This document shows, one piece after another, positions 9,301 to 17,817 of a stretch of 64,000 bases of DNA (positions are counted from its first letter, which is position 1; each line of letters begins with the position of its first letter). The DNA comes from M269 sp964640795 (GTDB lineage Bacteria > Pseudomonadota > Gammaproteobacteria > Enterobacterales > Alteromonadaceae): assembly GCA_964640795.1 (NCBI GenBank), contig CAZXIN010000007.1:62001-126000 (forward strand), in the 5' to 3' direction. Under the pieces are notes generated by a model. That model was not told where the DNA came from and made no database searches. It worked only from the letters and a program-made list of their open reading frames with translations. Made by a program: the position numbers and the translations under genes.

Positions 9301-10950
9301 ATTATTTCGATAAATCAGCTTACTGTTAAAGGAAGACTCACACTCGGTTTTGGTTCTGTTTTACTGATGATCGTATTACTTACTGTCATTGGTATTTTCA
9401 AAGTGAGATATATAGATCAAGCGCTCACAGAGATAACAGACATCAACTCGCTCAAACAACGTTATGCCATCAACTATCGCGGCAGTGTGCACGATCGAGC
9501 TATTGCCATTCGAGATGTTATCCAAAGTAGAAACCAAACAGAACTTGCTGAATTTACAAATGAAATTAAGCAACTGGAAGTTTTTTACGAAGAATCTGAA
9601 GTACTGATGAAGCGCATGATATCGAGCGGCGTGGCATTTACGTCACAAGAGCGGAATATTTTAGCTGATATCGATAAGGCCGAGGTCGAAACACTCGGCA
9701 TTGTTAAAAAAATCTTTGATATGCAGAAAATGCAACAACGGGAGGAACTCAGAGATATTATACTCGACGAAGGCCGTCTCGCATTTATTGGTTGGCTTGG
9801 TGCCATTAACCAATTTATTGATTATCAAGAGGCACAAAATAAAGTAGCGACTGAAATAGCACGAAATCACGCGGGCGGGTTTCAGACTATCATGCTCATC
9901 GTCAGCCTCATTGCGATTGTCATCGGTTTAGTTGTTGGTTACGCGATACAAAACAGTCTTTACTGTTCCTTAGGGGGTGAGCCAAAAGCCGCTGCTAAAG
10001 CACTTAATACGATTGCAGATGGTGACCTTACACGACCTATTGCTGTATCACATGGTAAAAGTATGCTGTCATCTATGACGAGTATGCAAGATCGTCTGAG
10101 AAGCATTGTATCCAATATAATGAATGCATCGGAAGATCTTCATCAGCAAGCAAACTCTGTTGCTGCTGGCTCAGAACAGATATTTTCTGCAGCAGAAAGA
10201 CAGCACCTATTGACTGAAAAGGCGACAAGCGACTTGCAAGACATGCAACATACAGTCGCGCAAGTGTCTGAACGAGCAAGCCAAAACAAAGACAGTGCAC
10301 AAGGGATGGTCGAACGAGCAAATCATGGCTTAGAAGCCATTAATGCCAGTGCTCAAACTATGGAAAAAGTGACAACGGAAGTAAGCAAAACCGTCGAGCA
10401 GATTAGTCACCTTGAGGAGCTTGCTAACCAAATCGGCGGGATCACAAGTGTTATCAATGGCGTCTCAGATCAAACGAATCTACTTGCCCTAAATGCAGCA
10501 ATAGAAGCGGCAAGAGCAGGTGAATCAGGTCGTGGCTTTGCCGTCGTTGCTGACGAAGTTCGCCAATTAGCACTAAGAACAGGCGAAGCAACAGCAGAAA
10601 TAGCCAGCACCGTTGAAAAAGTACAACACGAAACAGCTCAAGCCGTGCATTCGATGCAAGACACACTACCTCATGTTGAAGAAGGCAAAGAGCGCACTGT
10701 CAAAGCCATGAATATGTTGCAAGAGATAGAGCACCATGCAAGTCAATTACTCTCCAATGCAGGGGTTAATGCTGCGTCAGCAAAAGAGCAGGCGGCTCGC
10801 ATAACAGATATTACAGATGTCGTAGTAGAAATTGATGGTATGTCTAAAGATTCACTTCAATCTCTAGACAATAACAAACGCTCTTTGGATTCTCTTAATC
10901 AATTGGCTGAAAAGCTCAATAATGACATGACATTCTTTAAATTGAATTAG
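9301..10950 (+). CDS. Methyl-accepting chemotaxis protein, apparent ATT start
   Basis: Chemoreceptor with two membrane segments (about residues 14-35 and 200-220 from the start used here), a helical periplasmic four-helix-bundle domain, HAMP (around GGEPKAAAKALNTIADGDL) and a signalling domain with the hairpin motif IEAARAGESGRGFAVVADEV that binds CheA/CheW. It ends FFKLN, so it lacks a CheR-tethering pentapeptide. The first ATG (9367) falls inside the first membrane helix. Upstream codons 9301-9366 continue the family's normal N-terminus (INQLTVKGRLTLGFG), and no ATG, GTG or TTG is available before the stop at 9289. AGGAA at 9290-9294 would fit ATT at 9301 or 9304. Ligand unknown. Confidence 0.85.
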   Translation: MISINQLTVKGRLTLGFGSVLLMIVLLTVIGIFKVRYIDQALTEITDINSLKQRYAINYRGSVHDRAIAIRDVIQSRNQTELAEFTNEIKQLEVFYEESEVLMKRMISSGVAFTSQERNILADIDKAEVETLGIVKKIFDMQKMQQREELRDIILDEGRLAFIGWLGAINQFIDYQEAQNKVATEIARNHAGGFQTIMLIVSLIAIVIGLVVGYAIQNSLYCSLGGEPKAAAKALNTIADGDLTRPIAVSHGKSMLSSMTSMQDRLRSIVSNIMNASEDLHQQANSVAAGSEQIFSAAERQHLLTEKATSDLQDMQHTVAQVSERASQNKDSAQGMVERANHGLEAINASAQTMEKVTTEVSKTVEQISHLEELANQIGGITSVINGVSDQTNLLALNAAIEAARAGESGRGFAVVADEVRQLALRTGEATAEIASTVEKVQHETAQAVHSMQDTLPHVEEGKERTVKAMNMLQEIEHHASQLLSNAGVNAASAKEQAARITDITDVVVEIDGMSKDSLQSLDNNKRSLDSLNQLAEKLNNDMTFFKLN

Positions 10951-10964
10951 AGTAAGCTAGCCTT

Positions 10965-10994
10965 TGCTAAGCGCTAAAGGTTTAGCGCTTAGCA
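10965..10994. terminator. Perfect 14-bp palindromic hairpin between convergent genes
   Basis: TGCTAAGCGCTAAA (10965-10978) and its exact reverse complement (10981-10994) are separated by two bases. The hairpin sits between the chemoreceptor gene and the convergent DUF6435 gene and covers the last four codons of the latter. It has no long T-tract on either side. Most likely a bidirectional terminator. Confidence 0.7.
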
Positions 10995-11155
10995 TTCAAT
11001 TCTTCAAGTTGTTGCCAAAGTTCCTCAGCTTCTGCTGTAAGCATCGAATAAGTGCGAATGTCACCTTTTCGCTGAGCTAACATTGCCTCGGTTGATTTCT
11101 GGTCATAGATTTTTCTCAGCTTTTTGGCTGGATCAGACTTAAGAAAACCAAACAT
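10982..11155 (-). CDS. DUF6435 family small protein
   Basis: 57 residues, beginning MFGFLKSDPAKKLRKIYDQK and ending with a Glu/Leu-rich helix (AEAEELWQQLEELNAKR). This matches the DUF6435 family of small, charged, helical proteins of gammaproteobacteria as I remember it, in both length and motif order (FxxDPxKKL, AxLAQRxGDIRxY). Function unknown. It lies 65 bases downstream of ubiI on the same strand, so it may be the last gene of that unit. Its 3' end is inside a perfect hairpin. Confidence 0.78.
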   Translation of the reverse strand: MFGFLKSDPAKKLRKIYDQKSTEAMLAQRKGDIRTYSMLTAEAEELWQQLEELNAKR

Positions 11156-11220
11156 CTCTCATCAACCCCTCTAATTAACAATAACTTAGTAAGAGAATAC
11201 GCCTCTTCATACAGAAAAGA

Positions 11221-12399
11221 TCAGCGCATCCCCATCGCTTGCAAAATGATTTTTTGCTTAAGTAGGGGCATTTGGTTTACCGCTGACAACCCGACTCCTC
11301 TAACCAATTTCAACAACGGATTGGTTCCATGGAATAAGCGCTTAAACCCTTCCATAGTTGCAATCATTTTTACAGCTTCGTTCTTACTTGCGCGTTCAAA
11401 GTTTCTCAAGTTCTTCACATCGGCAATATCTTTTTGTTGACTGTGCAATTCTGTTAATTCCTTTGCCAAGGCTTGGGCTTCTAGTATGCCCAAATTAGCT
11501 CCCTGCCCCGCAAGCGGGTGAATTGTATGAGCAGCGTCACCGAGTATGACTTGTCCCGGCTTTAACCATTGTCTTGTGTATCGCATAGTAAGAGGGAAAC
11601 TCATGCGCTCACTCACTAACTCAGTAACGCCTAACCTATTGTCGAAAGTTGCTGTTAACTCACGACTAAATTGCTCTTCGTCGAGTGCAAGTAACCTTTG
11701 TGCTTTCACCGTATCCTGTGACCAAACAATGGAACATAGGTGTTCATCAAAAAGCGGTAGCAATGCCAGAGGACCGGCCTCAGTAAATACTTGTCGAGCA
11801 CAATTTCCATGCGGTAGAGCCGTTCTAACGGTTGCCACAATAGCAGTTTGTTCATAATCCCAAAAAGTTTGTGGCATATTCGCTTGTTGACGAACTTTTG
11901 ATTGCCCGCCATCTGCTCCAACAAGCAGTTTAGTCGCGAGCAACTCACCATGCGTTGTCTGTATAAAACAACCGTGATCATTGGTATCCACTTTAGCGAC
12001 ACTGTCTGAGTCGAACAAAGTAATATGAGGCGATGTTGCAGCAGATTCTAACAACGCATTAGTGATAACAGCATTTTCAACAATGTGCCCTAAATATGCT
12101 TGGTTAACCTGCCGGTGATCAAAATCTATGACTGCAAAACTGTCTTTGTCCCACACCGTCATGTGTGAGTAGGGTTGAGCTCTCTGTGCAACTATATCTC
12201 CCCAGACACCTATGTTTTCAAAGACACTTTGCGATGCAATATTAACCGCACTGACTCTCAACTCCGGTTCATGGCTAAGCGCATTGCCTTTCGCCTTTGG
12301 GTCGATGACAGCCACGTTCAATTCACTCGTTCTTAGTGCCAACGCCAGTGTTAACCCAACAATACCAGCACCACTAATAACAACATCAAAGCTCTGCAT
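11221..12399 (-). CDS. ubiI: 2-polyprenylphenol hydroxylase UbiI (VisC)
   Basis: 392-residue FAD-dependent aromatic hydroxylase. The Rossmann motif GAGIVGLTLALAL is at residues 10-22, the second FAD motif GDAAHTIHPLAGQGANLGI near 290-308. The stretches LRVSAVNIAS, GVWGDI, MTVWDKDSF and LGHIVENAVI match E. coli UbiI closely and separate it from UbiH and UbiF. UbiI performs C5 hydroxylation in ubiquinone synthesis and works in the Ubi complex at the inner membrane. GAGGT lies 6-7 bases before the ATG. It is 135 bases downstream of ubiH, as in the classical pepP-ubiH-ubiI operon. Confidence 0.93.
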   Translation of the reverse strand: MQSFDVVISGAGIVGLTLALALRTSELNVAVIDPKAKGNALSHEPELRVSAVNIASQSVFENIGVWGDIVAQRAQPYSHMTVWDKDSFAVIDFDHRQVNQAYLGHIVENAVITNALLESAATSPHITLFDSDSVAKVDTNDHGCFIQTTHGELLATKLLVGADGGQSKVRQQANMPQTFWDYEQTAIVATVRTALPHGNCARQVFTEAGPLALLPLFDEHLCSIVWSQDTVKAQRLLALDEEQFSRELTATFDNRLGVTELVSERMSFPLTMRYTRQWLKPGQVILGDAAHTIHPLAGQGANLGILEAQALAKELTELHSQQKDIADVKNLRNFERASKNEAVKMIATMEGFKRLFHGTNPLLKLVRGVGLSAVNQMPLLKQKIILQAMGMR

Positions 12400-12534
12400 T
12401 AATTCACCTCAACTCTGGATAAGAGGCGTCTTTGAGCATGTCTGCTTTCGCTCATTCCCTAGCATCCTTAATGACAAAAAAATAGTTTTGCTCCAACCGG
12501 CATCTCTTGCCGCCACACGAGATTATATACCTCT

Positions 12535-13734
12535 TCATCGACTGCTTCCCATTACATTGTGCCCCATGGCTTGCCTTGCAAGGGGTTGCTTCAAGTAAGG
12601 AGAAAATTGCATTGCAAGCAATCCCAGGTTACGCCCTATAACTAATGGCGCCAATTGATTGGAAAAACACCTAACAAGACCGTCTGTTAGACTGATAACA
12701 CGCTTTTGGTCAGCGACTCTGGCTTGTTGGTATTGATTCAAAACATTAAAACGGCCAATATCTTGAATATCGTCGGCAGCAATTTGTTTAACTAACTCAT
12801 CAATGTCACGCAACCCTAGGTTTAACCCTTGCCCGGCAATAGGGTGAAGTGTATGCAATGCATTTCCAGCCAATGCGCACCGATGGCCTGTCGCTCGGTT
12901 TAACGTGATTAACTTTAGTGGGAAACTCTGGCGTCGACTGCACTGTTCCAATACGCCAGCTCTGTAACCAAATGCTTCTTGCAATGCAGCCAAAAATTGA
13001 GGTTCAGGTAGCATTTTCAATTGCTCATGATCCTCCTTACTGACACTCCAAACGACTGAGTAATCACGCTCTCCCATAGGCAAGAACGCTAAAGGCCCAT
13101 CGTCTGTAAATCGCTCATAAGCGATATTGTTATGTTGTCGATTCGTTTTCACGTTTGCCACTAATGCCACTTGCTCATATATGGCTTGTTCAGTTACAAA
13201 GCCCAGCATTTTCCGTGTTGGCGAATCCCCTCCTTCAGCTACAACAAGTAACGATGTTCGAACGTCATGCTTTTGTGTTTTTATATCGATATAGTCTTTC
13301 TGTTGTATAACTTGCTCAATCACATCTGGACAAAACCAAGTGACTTCAGACTTTGTTAACGCATTTTCAAGTATATGTGTTAACGAAGTAAGGCCGCACA
13401 CATAACCTAAAGCATCAACACCGTATTCATTAGTGCTTAATTCACAATGCCCCAAATGACCTCGATCAGAGACATGAATGTGCTTAATCGGTGTCACTAT
13501 TTGCCTGAGGTTATGCCCGATATTAAGGGAGTTTAAAAACTGCCAAGACTGTTCAGCTAAGGCAACAACGCGTGCGTCATCAAAGTTTGGCGATTGACAT
13601 GCTGTTGATGAGGATTGCGTAAGATCTTGTTTCTCAATCAGCGCAATTTTTAATTCAGTTTGTTGTGATAACGCCAAAGCCAGTGCACAGCCAACAGCAC
13701 CTCCTCCAGCGATGACTAGGTCAAATGTTTGCAT
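12535..13734 (-). CDS. ubiH: 2-octaprenyl-6-methoxyphenol hydroxylase UbiH
   Basis: 399-residue FAD monooxygenase. N-terminal GGGAVGCALALAL dinucleotide-binding motif, family-specific PIKHIHVSDRGHLG, FDDARVVALAEQSW, and the second FAD motif AGNALHTLHPIAGQGLNLGLRD. UbiH hydroxylates C1 of the ubiquinone ring precursor. Its ATG follows directly on the TAA of pepP with no gap, which implies translational coupling. In the second FAD motif the usual GDAAH is AGNALH, a conservative change also seen in other UbiH proteins. Confidence 0.93.
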   Translation of the reverse strand: MQTFDLVIAGGGAVGCALALALSQQTELKIALIEKQDLTQSSSTACQSPNFDDARVVALAEQSWQFLNSLNIGHNLRQIVTPIKHIHVSDRGHLGHCELSTNEYGVDALGYVCGLTSLTHILENALTKSEVTWFCPDVIEQVIQQKDYIDIKTQKHDVRTSLLVVAEGGDSPTRKMLGFVTEQAIYEQVALVANVKTNRQHNNIAYERFTDDGPLAFLPMGERDYSVVWSVSKEDHEQLKMLPEPQFLAALQEAFGYRAGVLEQCSRRQSFPLKLITLNRATGHRCALAGNALHTLHPIAGQGLNLGLRDIDELVKQIAADDIQDIGRFNVLNQYQQARVADQKRVISLTDGLVRCFSNQLAPLVIGRNLGLLAMQFSPYLKQPLARQAMGHNVMGSSR

Positions 13735-15072
13735 TTACGTTATAGGCACTTGTTGCTTGGCATGACGACGCATAATGCTCTCAATATCTTCAATGGTTTT
13801 GGGAGCTGCGGCTGTTAGGTTTTTAAACCCATCTGGAGTAATCAATACATTATCTTCGATACGTATACCGATACCCGCATATTTTGGATCCACATTCGCT
13901 GATTGACTAATGTAGATACCCGGCTCAACGGTAAGAACCATCCCCGGGCTTAATGGGCGTTCGGTTCCTTCTTTCTGATAACTACCGACATCATGCACAT
14001 CCATACCTAACCAATGCCCTAGACCATGCATAAAATAAGCTCGATAAGTTTGCTCTTGAATATTTTTCTCGACCGCCCCTTCCAATATGCCCAACTCAAT
14101 CAAGCCTCTCGTTATGACTTCGATAGCAATGTCAGTAGCTACTTTGAGACTAACACCGGGCTTTATCGCATCAAATGCTGCGCTCTGTGCGTCTAAGACA
14201 AGCTGATACAGTTGCTTCTGAGGTTCACTAAACCGCCCCGAAACAGGAAAGGTTCGTGTAATATCCGCAGCATAACCACGATATTCAGCGCCAGCGTCAA
14301 TGAGTACTAAATCGCCATTTTTAAGCCGATCACTATTTTCAGTATAATGAAGAATACAAGCGTTATTACCAGAACCAACAATACTGTTATAGGCCGCAGA
14401 CCGTGCACCGTTATAAGCAAACTGATGACGTATTTCTGCTTCCAATTGGTATTCGTAAATACCTTCTGCGGCATGTTGCATTGCCCGAATATGGGCATCG
14501 ACAGAGATATCTGCCGCTTTTTGCATCACAGCAACTTCTGACTCAGATTTAATCAAACGCATTTCATGTAACTGAGGGCGAATATCGATCAAACTAGCTG
14601 GCGCTGTCCGTGTTTGCTTAGGTGCATGCCGTAATGTTTTCAATAAATCAAAAACCAGACTGTCAGCCTCAGAGCTCTGCCCTTGAGCAAAGTAGAGATT
14701 ATCTAACCCGTTAAGCACTTCTTCCAATAACTCATGAATATCATTCAAGCCAAAAGCCTGTTCTACTGCAAAGTGCTCTTCTGCTTTTTCAGGGCCAAAA
14801 CGCCTCCCATGCCAAATCTCAGCAAGCTCATCTTTCTCGTGACAAATGAGCATAGGGTTAGGGCATCCAGTTTTGTTACTAATAACTAGCCAGGCATCTG
14901 GTTCAGGAAACCCACAAAGGTAGTTAAAGTCACTGTCCTGTCGAAAAGTATATTCTGTGTCACGACTACGAGTCGTTAACTTAGCAGCAGGGATGAGTGC
15001 AGCACTGTTTGGCAACATTTGTTCAAGCAGTTGCCGACACCTTGCTTGATATTCCTTTTGTTCGAAATCCAT
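13735..15072 (-). CDS. pepP: Xaa-Pro aminopeptidase PepP
   Basis: 445 residues. N-terminal aminopeptidase-P domain with FRQDSDFNYLCGFPEPDA (about 43-60) and a C-terminal pita-bread M24 metallopeptidase domain. Metal ligands are visible in LIDAGAEYRGYAADITRTFP (the two Asp), HGLGHWLGMDVHD (His), TVEPGIY (Glu) and IRIEDN (Glu). It removes N-terminal residues preceding proline in the cytoplasm, using two Mn ions. The start overlaps the upstream ygfB stop by one base (TAATG) and the stop abuts ubiH, so ygfB-pepP-ubiH are coupled. Confidence 0.95.
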   Translation of the reverse strand: MDFEQKEYQARCRQLLEQMLPNSAALIPAAKLTTRSRDTEYTFRQDSDFNYLCGFPEPDAWLVISNKTGCPNPMLICHEKDELAEIWHGRRFGPEKAEEHFAVEQAFGLNDIHELLEEVLNGLDNLYFAQGQSSEADSLVFDLLKTLRHAPKQTRTAPASLIDIRPQLHEMRLIKSESEVAVMQKAADISVDAHIRAMQHAAEGIYEYQLEAEIRHQFAYNGARSAAYNSIVGSGNNACILHYTENSDRLKNGDLVLIDAGAEYRGYAADITRTFPVSGRFSEPQKQLYQLVLDAQSAAFDAIKPGVSLKVATDIAIEVITRGLIELGILEGAVEKNIQEQTYRAYFMHGLGHWLGMDVHDVGSYQKEGTERPLSPGMVLTVEPGIYISQSANVDPKYAGIGIRIEDNVLITPDGFKNLTAAAPKTIEDIESIMRRHAKQQVPIT

Positions 15073-15641
15073 TAGTGTATCGTTTCCTTTGTGCTGTCAG
15101 AGGCACCATGACCTTTCGCGAACTCAGAGAAACAAAGCATGGCAGACACTCGCACATACTCACTCACCTCAGTTAAAGCTTGCTCAGAATCTTCATCATC
15201 AACCATATCATCATCCATTCGACTAATGTCAGCGAGGTCAGCAATGACTTCTTGTACATCCTCACTGGCTTTCGACAAATCGTTCTGATGTAAGCCGAAA
15301 CCTAATAAGAAACCTTGTACCCATTGAATGAGAGCTTGGCCTCTTAAGTTGATATCCGCGTCATCATTGGGAATATACAACCCTAAAGCAAAATCCGCTT
15401 CGCCCAACTGTTCGCAGCTTTGTTGAAAAACGCCATTTAACTGTTCTTCAACTTCTTGCGGGAATGGTTCTCCTTGGTTAACAAAATCACAGAGTGCATC
15501 ACTCCAGTCCATTGAATGCATAGACATCCCACCGGCCAACATGCCGACTAGCATGCCTTGTATTTCTGCAGGCTCAGCTGCAATGTCATGAGTTTCGAGT
15601 ACTCTAGAAACACTCTCATAAGTTGTATATTCTTTGCTCAA
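15072..15641 (-). CDS. ygfB: UPF0149 family protein YgfB
   Basis: 189 residues, all-helical UPF0149/YecA-like family member with the signature GMLVGMLAGG near residue 30 and the central WVQGFLLGFGL motif. It is the first gene of the ygfB-pepP-ubiH-ubiI unit, as in most gammaproteobacteria. In Pseudomonas aeruginosa YgfB acts as a repressor-modulating factor affecting ampDh3 expression; whether that holds here is unknown. It is transcribed divergently from zapA, with 85 bases between the two starts. Confidence 0.9.
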   Translation of the reverse strand: MSKEYTTYESVSRVLETHDIAAEPAEIQGMLVGMLAGGMSMHSMDWSDALCDFVNQGEPFPQEVEEQLNGVFQQSCEQLGEADFALGLYIPNDDADINLRGQALIQWVQGFLLGFGLHQNDLSKASEDVQEVIADLADISRMDDDMVDDEDSEQALTEVSEYVRVSAMLCFSEFAKGHGASDSTKETIH

Positions 15642-15726
15642 TGAAGGTTACTCACAATAAAGCTCTATTTATATGTGATATCGTATCATCGATAGGCAAT
15701 ACGCTAAAGTTCGCATAGCAAAGTGA

Positions 15727-15972
15727 GTGAGTACGAAATATATGATTGAAGTCACCATCTTTGGGAAAGCCTACAAGGTTAAATGCCCTGCACATGAGGA
15801 GCAGGCATTAAGAGACAGTATTGCCCTTCTCCAACAGGAAATAACCACAGCGAAAAAAAGCGGTGGTGTATCCTTACGCGAAGATGTCATTCTCATGGCA
15901 GCACTCAACATAAGTCACAAATACCTGCAATTGGCGCCAAACACTGTAGACGATAATTCAGAGATAAAATAA
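15727..15972 (+). CDS. zapA: Cell division protein ZapA, short form
   Basis: 81 residues from a GTG start. It matches the ZapA head domain: IEVTIFGKAYKVKCPAHEEQ (compare E. coli VDIQIFGRSLRVNCPPDQ) and the helix ILMAALNISHKYL (E. coli VFIAALNISYEL). ZapA stabilises FtsZ protofilaments at mid-cell. The E. coli protein has 109 residues and ends in a long coiled coil used for tetramer formation; here the frame stops just after the first part of that helix. No frameshifted continuation is visible in the next 60 bases. It lies upstream of 6S RNA and ygfA, the usual gammaproteobacterial order. Confidence 0.85.
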   Translation: MSTKYMIEVTIFGKAYKVKCPAHEEQALRDSIALLQQEITTAKKSGGVSLREDVILMAALNISHKYLQLAPNTVDDNSEIK

Positions 15973-16046
15973 TACCCTTTTGTCATTCATCTGTGATGTT
16001 TGAAATTGGCATTCTTTTCCATTCCCGTGCTATCCTTAACACTCGA

Positions 16047-16074
16047 TTGACGTTACCGTATTAACGAGATAACT
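16047..16074 (+). promoter_or_regulatory. Probable sigma-70 promoter of 6S RNA
   Basis: TTGACG at 16047-16052 and ATAACT at 16069-16074 (16-base spacer) lie just ahead of the expected 6S RNA 5' end near 16081. The -35 matches consensus in five of six positions; the -10 is weaker. Confidence 0.55.
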
Positions 16075-16080
16075 GAAGTT

Positions 16081-16268
16081 GAACTCTGTCTCCTGGGGTG
16101 TTCGCCAGTTCAATAATGTCCCTGGCCGATGCTATTTTTTAAGGGATTTGATTCCACTGCTATTGCGCATGCTTGACGTGTATCGAGAAGCCTACGGCGA
16201 TGATGATAGTCCCGCCCTGAACTTTCGGTTCATAGGGCGACGCTGAACAGCGGCATTTTGGGAGGCAA
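16081..16268 (+). ncRNA. ssrS: 6S RNA
   Basis: About 185 bases between zapA and ygfA, the conserved location. The ends pair: 16088-16100 (GTCTCCTGGGGTG) with 16254-16266, 13 consecutive pairs including G-U wobbles. The interior holds the hallmark GAGAAGCCT (near 16185) and GTTCGCC (16101-16107), with the arms expected around a large central bubble. 6S RNA mimics an open promoter and sequesters sigma-70 RNA polymerase in stationary phase; it is normally cotranscribed with ygfA. Exact ends are inferred. Confidence 0.93.
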
Positions 16269-16303
16269 TCAATACGCTATCTATTCATCATGGGTGACAA
16301 ACT

Positions 16304-16903
16304 TTGATAAAAACACAATCAAGGCAAGTCCTTCGCCAACATTTTCGTCAGTACCGCCAACAACTCAGTATCACCCAACAACAACATGCATCCGAAGGCC
16401 TCGTTCATATGGCTTTTCATCATGATTTGTTTGCTAACACAAAAAGGGTTGCTTGCTACTTAGCTAATGATGGCGAACTAGATCTCATGCCATTAATTCA
16501 TACCTTATGGAAACAAGAGGTTGAGACTTATTTACCCGTTTTACACCCTTTCACAAAAGGACATTTGTTGTTTATTCAGTACAACAAAAACACACCGATG
16601 ATCAACAACCATTTTGGTATTCAAGAACCTAAGTTGAACATCCAAACTATGGTGAAGCCTGACACACTCGACTGCATTCTTGTGCCATTAGTGGCTTTTG
16701 ATAGAAAAGGGAATCGATTAGGTATGGGGGGTGGGTTTTATGATAGAACACTTGCCCCTGTAAACGAGATGAATTCTGATAAACCGCGCTTGATAGGTGT
16801 TGCACATGAAGGACAAATGGCTACACAGCTTCCTTATCAGGGGTGGGACATCCCTATGCAAAATATCTTGACACCTCAACAGCTCTTTAAGCCAGAAATT
16901 TAA
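16304..16903 (+). CDS. ygfA: 5-formyltetrahydrofolate cyclo-ligase
   Basis: 199 residues with the family motif LGMGGGFYDRTL (about 143-154), the YLPVLHPF strand and DCILVPLVAFDRKGNRLG. It converts 5-formyl-THF to 5,10-methenyl-THF with ATP, and in E. coli has been linked to persister formation. The start is TTG at 16304; the only earlier ATG (16290) opens a five-codon frame ending TGA that overlaps this TTG (TTGA), which could couple translation. It is directly downstream of 6S RNA, as in other gammaproteobacteria. Also named fau. Confidence 0.9.
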   Translation: MIKTQSRQVLRQHFRQYRQQLSITQQQHASEGLVHMAFHHDLFANTKRVACYLANDGELDLMPLIHTLWKQEVETYLPVLHPFTKGHLLFIQYNKNTPMINNHFGIQEPKLNIQTMVKPDTLDCILVPLVAFDRKGNRLGMGGGFYDRTLAPVNEMNSDKPRLIGVAHEGQMATQLPYQGWDIPMQNILTPQQLFKPEI

Positions 16904-16990
16904 CACTCTCTCAGCGTTCAGTTATCAATGCTGAGCTGTATAAGGTATAATTCTGACCTCATTTTACCCGTTTTACCCGTCGAGATATTC

Positions 16991-17647
16991 ATGCAACCAG
17001 ATGATAAAAAACGTGCAGCAGGTGAAGCCGCCGTCGCTTTTGTTGAACCTGATACTATTATTGGTGTTGGAACCGGCTCTACCGTTAATCACTTTATTAA
17101 AGCCTTAGAACCAATAAAGCATACGATAAAAGGCGCCGTATCAAGTTCCGAAGCTAGTACAACATTACTCAAAGCTATGGGCATTGATGTCGTTGATTTA
17201 AATTCGATTGACGAACTATCTATCTATGTTGACGGCGCCGATGAAATTACTGAGCATAAACATATGATCAAGGGTGGCGGCGCAGCTTTGACACGTGAAA
17301 AAATAGTAGCCGCGGTTGCTAAGACATTTGTCTGTATTGTCGACGATAGCAAACAAGTACCAGTACTTGGGAAGTTCCCTTTGCCTGTTGAAGTCATTCC
17401 TATGGCACGTTCATATGTCGCCAGACGTATTGTAAAGCTAGGCGGTGATCCGGTGTATCGTCAAGGTGTTGTTACAGACAATGGCAATGTCATTTTAGAT
17501 GTCTACAATATGGACATCTTAAACCCCATAGAATTAGAGCAAAAGATTAACAGTATTGTTGGCGTGGTCACCAATGGACTCTTCGCTCATCGTTGTGCAG
17601 ATATTGTACTGACAGCATCAGACAATGGTGTTGAGAGGATAGGATAA
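16991..17647 (+). CDS. rpiA: Ribose-5-phosphate isomerase A
   Basis: 218 residues. Motifs GVGTGSTVNHFI, AVSSSEAST, YVDGADEI, KGGGAALTREKI and LGKFPLPVEVIPMA are all intact and align throughout with E. coli RpiA (219 residues). It interconverts ribose-5-phosphate and ribulose-5-phosphate in the pentose phosphate pathway. The frame is open 21 codons further upstream, but the ATG at 16991 (MQPDDKKRAAGEAA) gives the family N-terminus. It is followed by serA on the same strand, the common gammaproteobacterial order. Confidence 0.95.
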   Translation: MQPDDKKRAAGEAAVAFVEPDTIIGVGTGSTVNHFIKALEPIKHTIKGAVSSSEASTTLLKAMGIDVVDLNSIDELSIYVDGADEITEHKHMIKGGGAALTREKIVAAVAKTFVCIVDDSKQVPVLGKFPLPVEVIPMARSYVARRIVKLGGDPVYRQGVVTDNGNVILDVYNMDILNPIELEQKINSIVGVVTNGLFAHRCADIVLTASDNGVERIG

Positions 17648-17736
17648 CTCCAAAGTACCCACATATTGCTCAAATAATAAGGTATTCACTATAAAACTTG
17701 TGAATAGGGGGTTGATTCTGTTATTTTCTTCCCCCA

Positions 17737-17778
17737 CTAAATCTTAATAGTGTTGTTGTCTACCCCCTTAAGATTTAG
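17737..17778. promoter_or_regulatory. 11-bp inverted repeat upstream of serA
   Basis: CTAAATCTTAA (17737-17747) and its exact reverse complement TTAAGATTTAG (17768-17778) are separated by 20 bases, 40 bases before the serA ATG. Centre-to-centre distance is 31 bases, three helical turns, which suits an operator bound by a dimer of dimers; it could also be an RNA hairpin in the serA leader or the rpiA terminator. The regulator is unknown. Confidence 0.5.
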
Positions 17779-17817
17779 CGTGAATTTCCATCCTATCAAT
17801 AACAAGTGAATAACCCC

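Noticed and set aside
12212..12598. Forward frame of 128 codons across the ubiI-ubiH junction
   Set aside because: Antisense to two clear ubiquinone hydroxylase genes; no family match.
16290..16307. Five-codon ATG frame before ygfA as a leader peptide
   Set aside because: Too short to support; mentioned only because its TGA overlaps the TTG start of ygfA.
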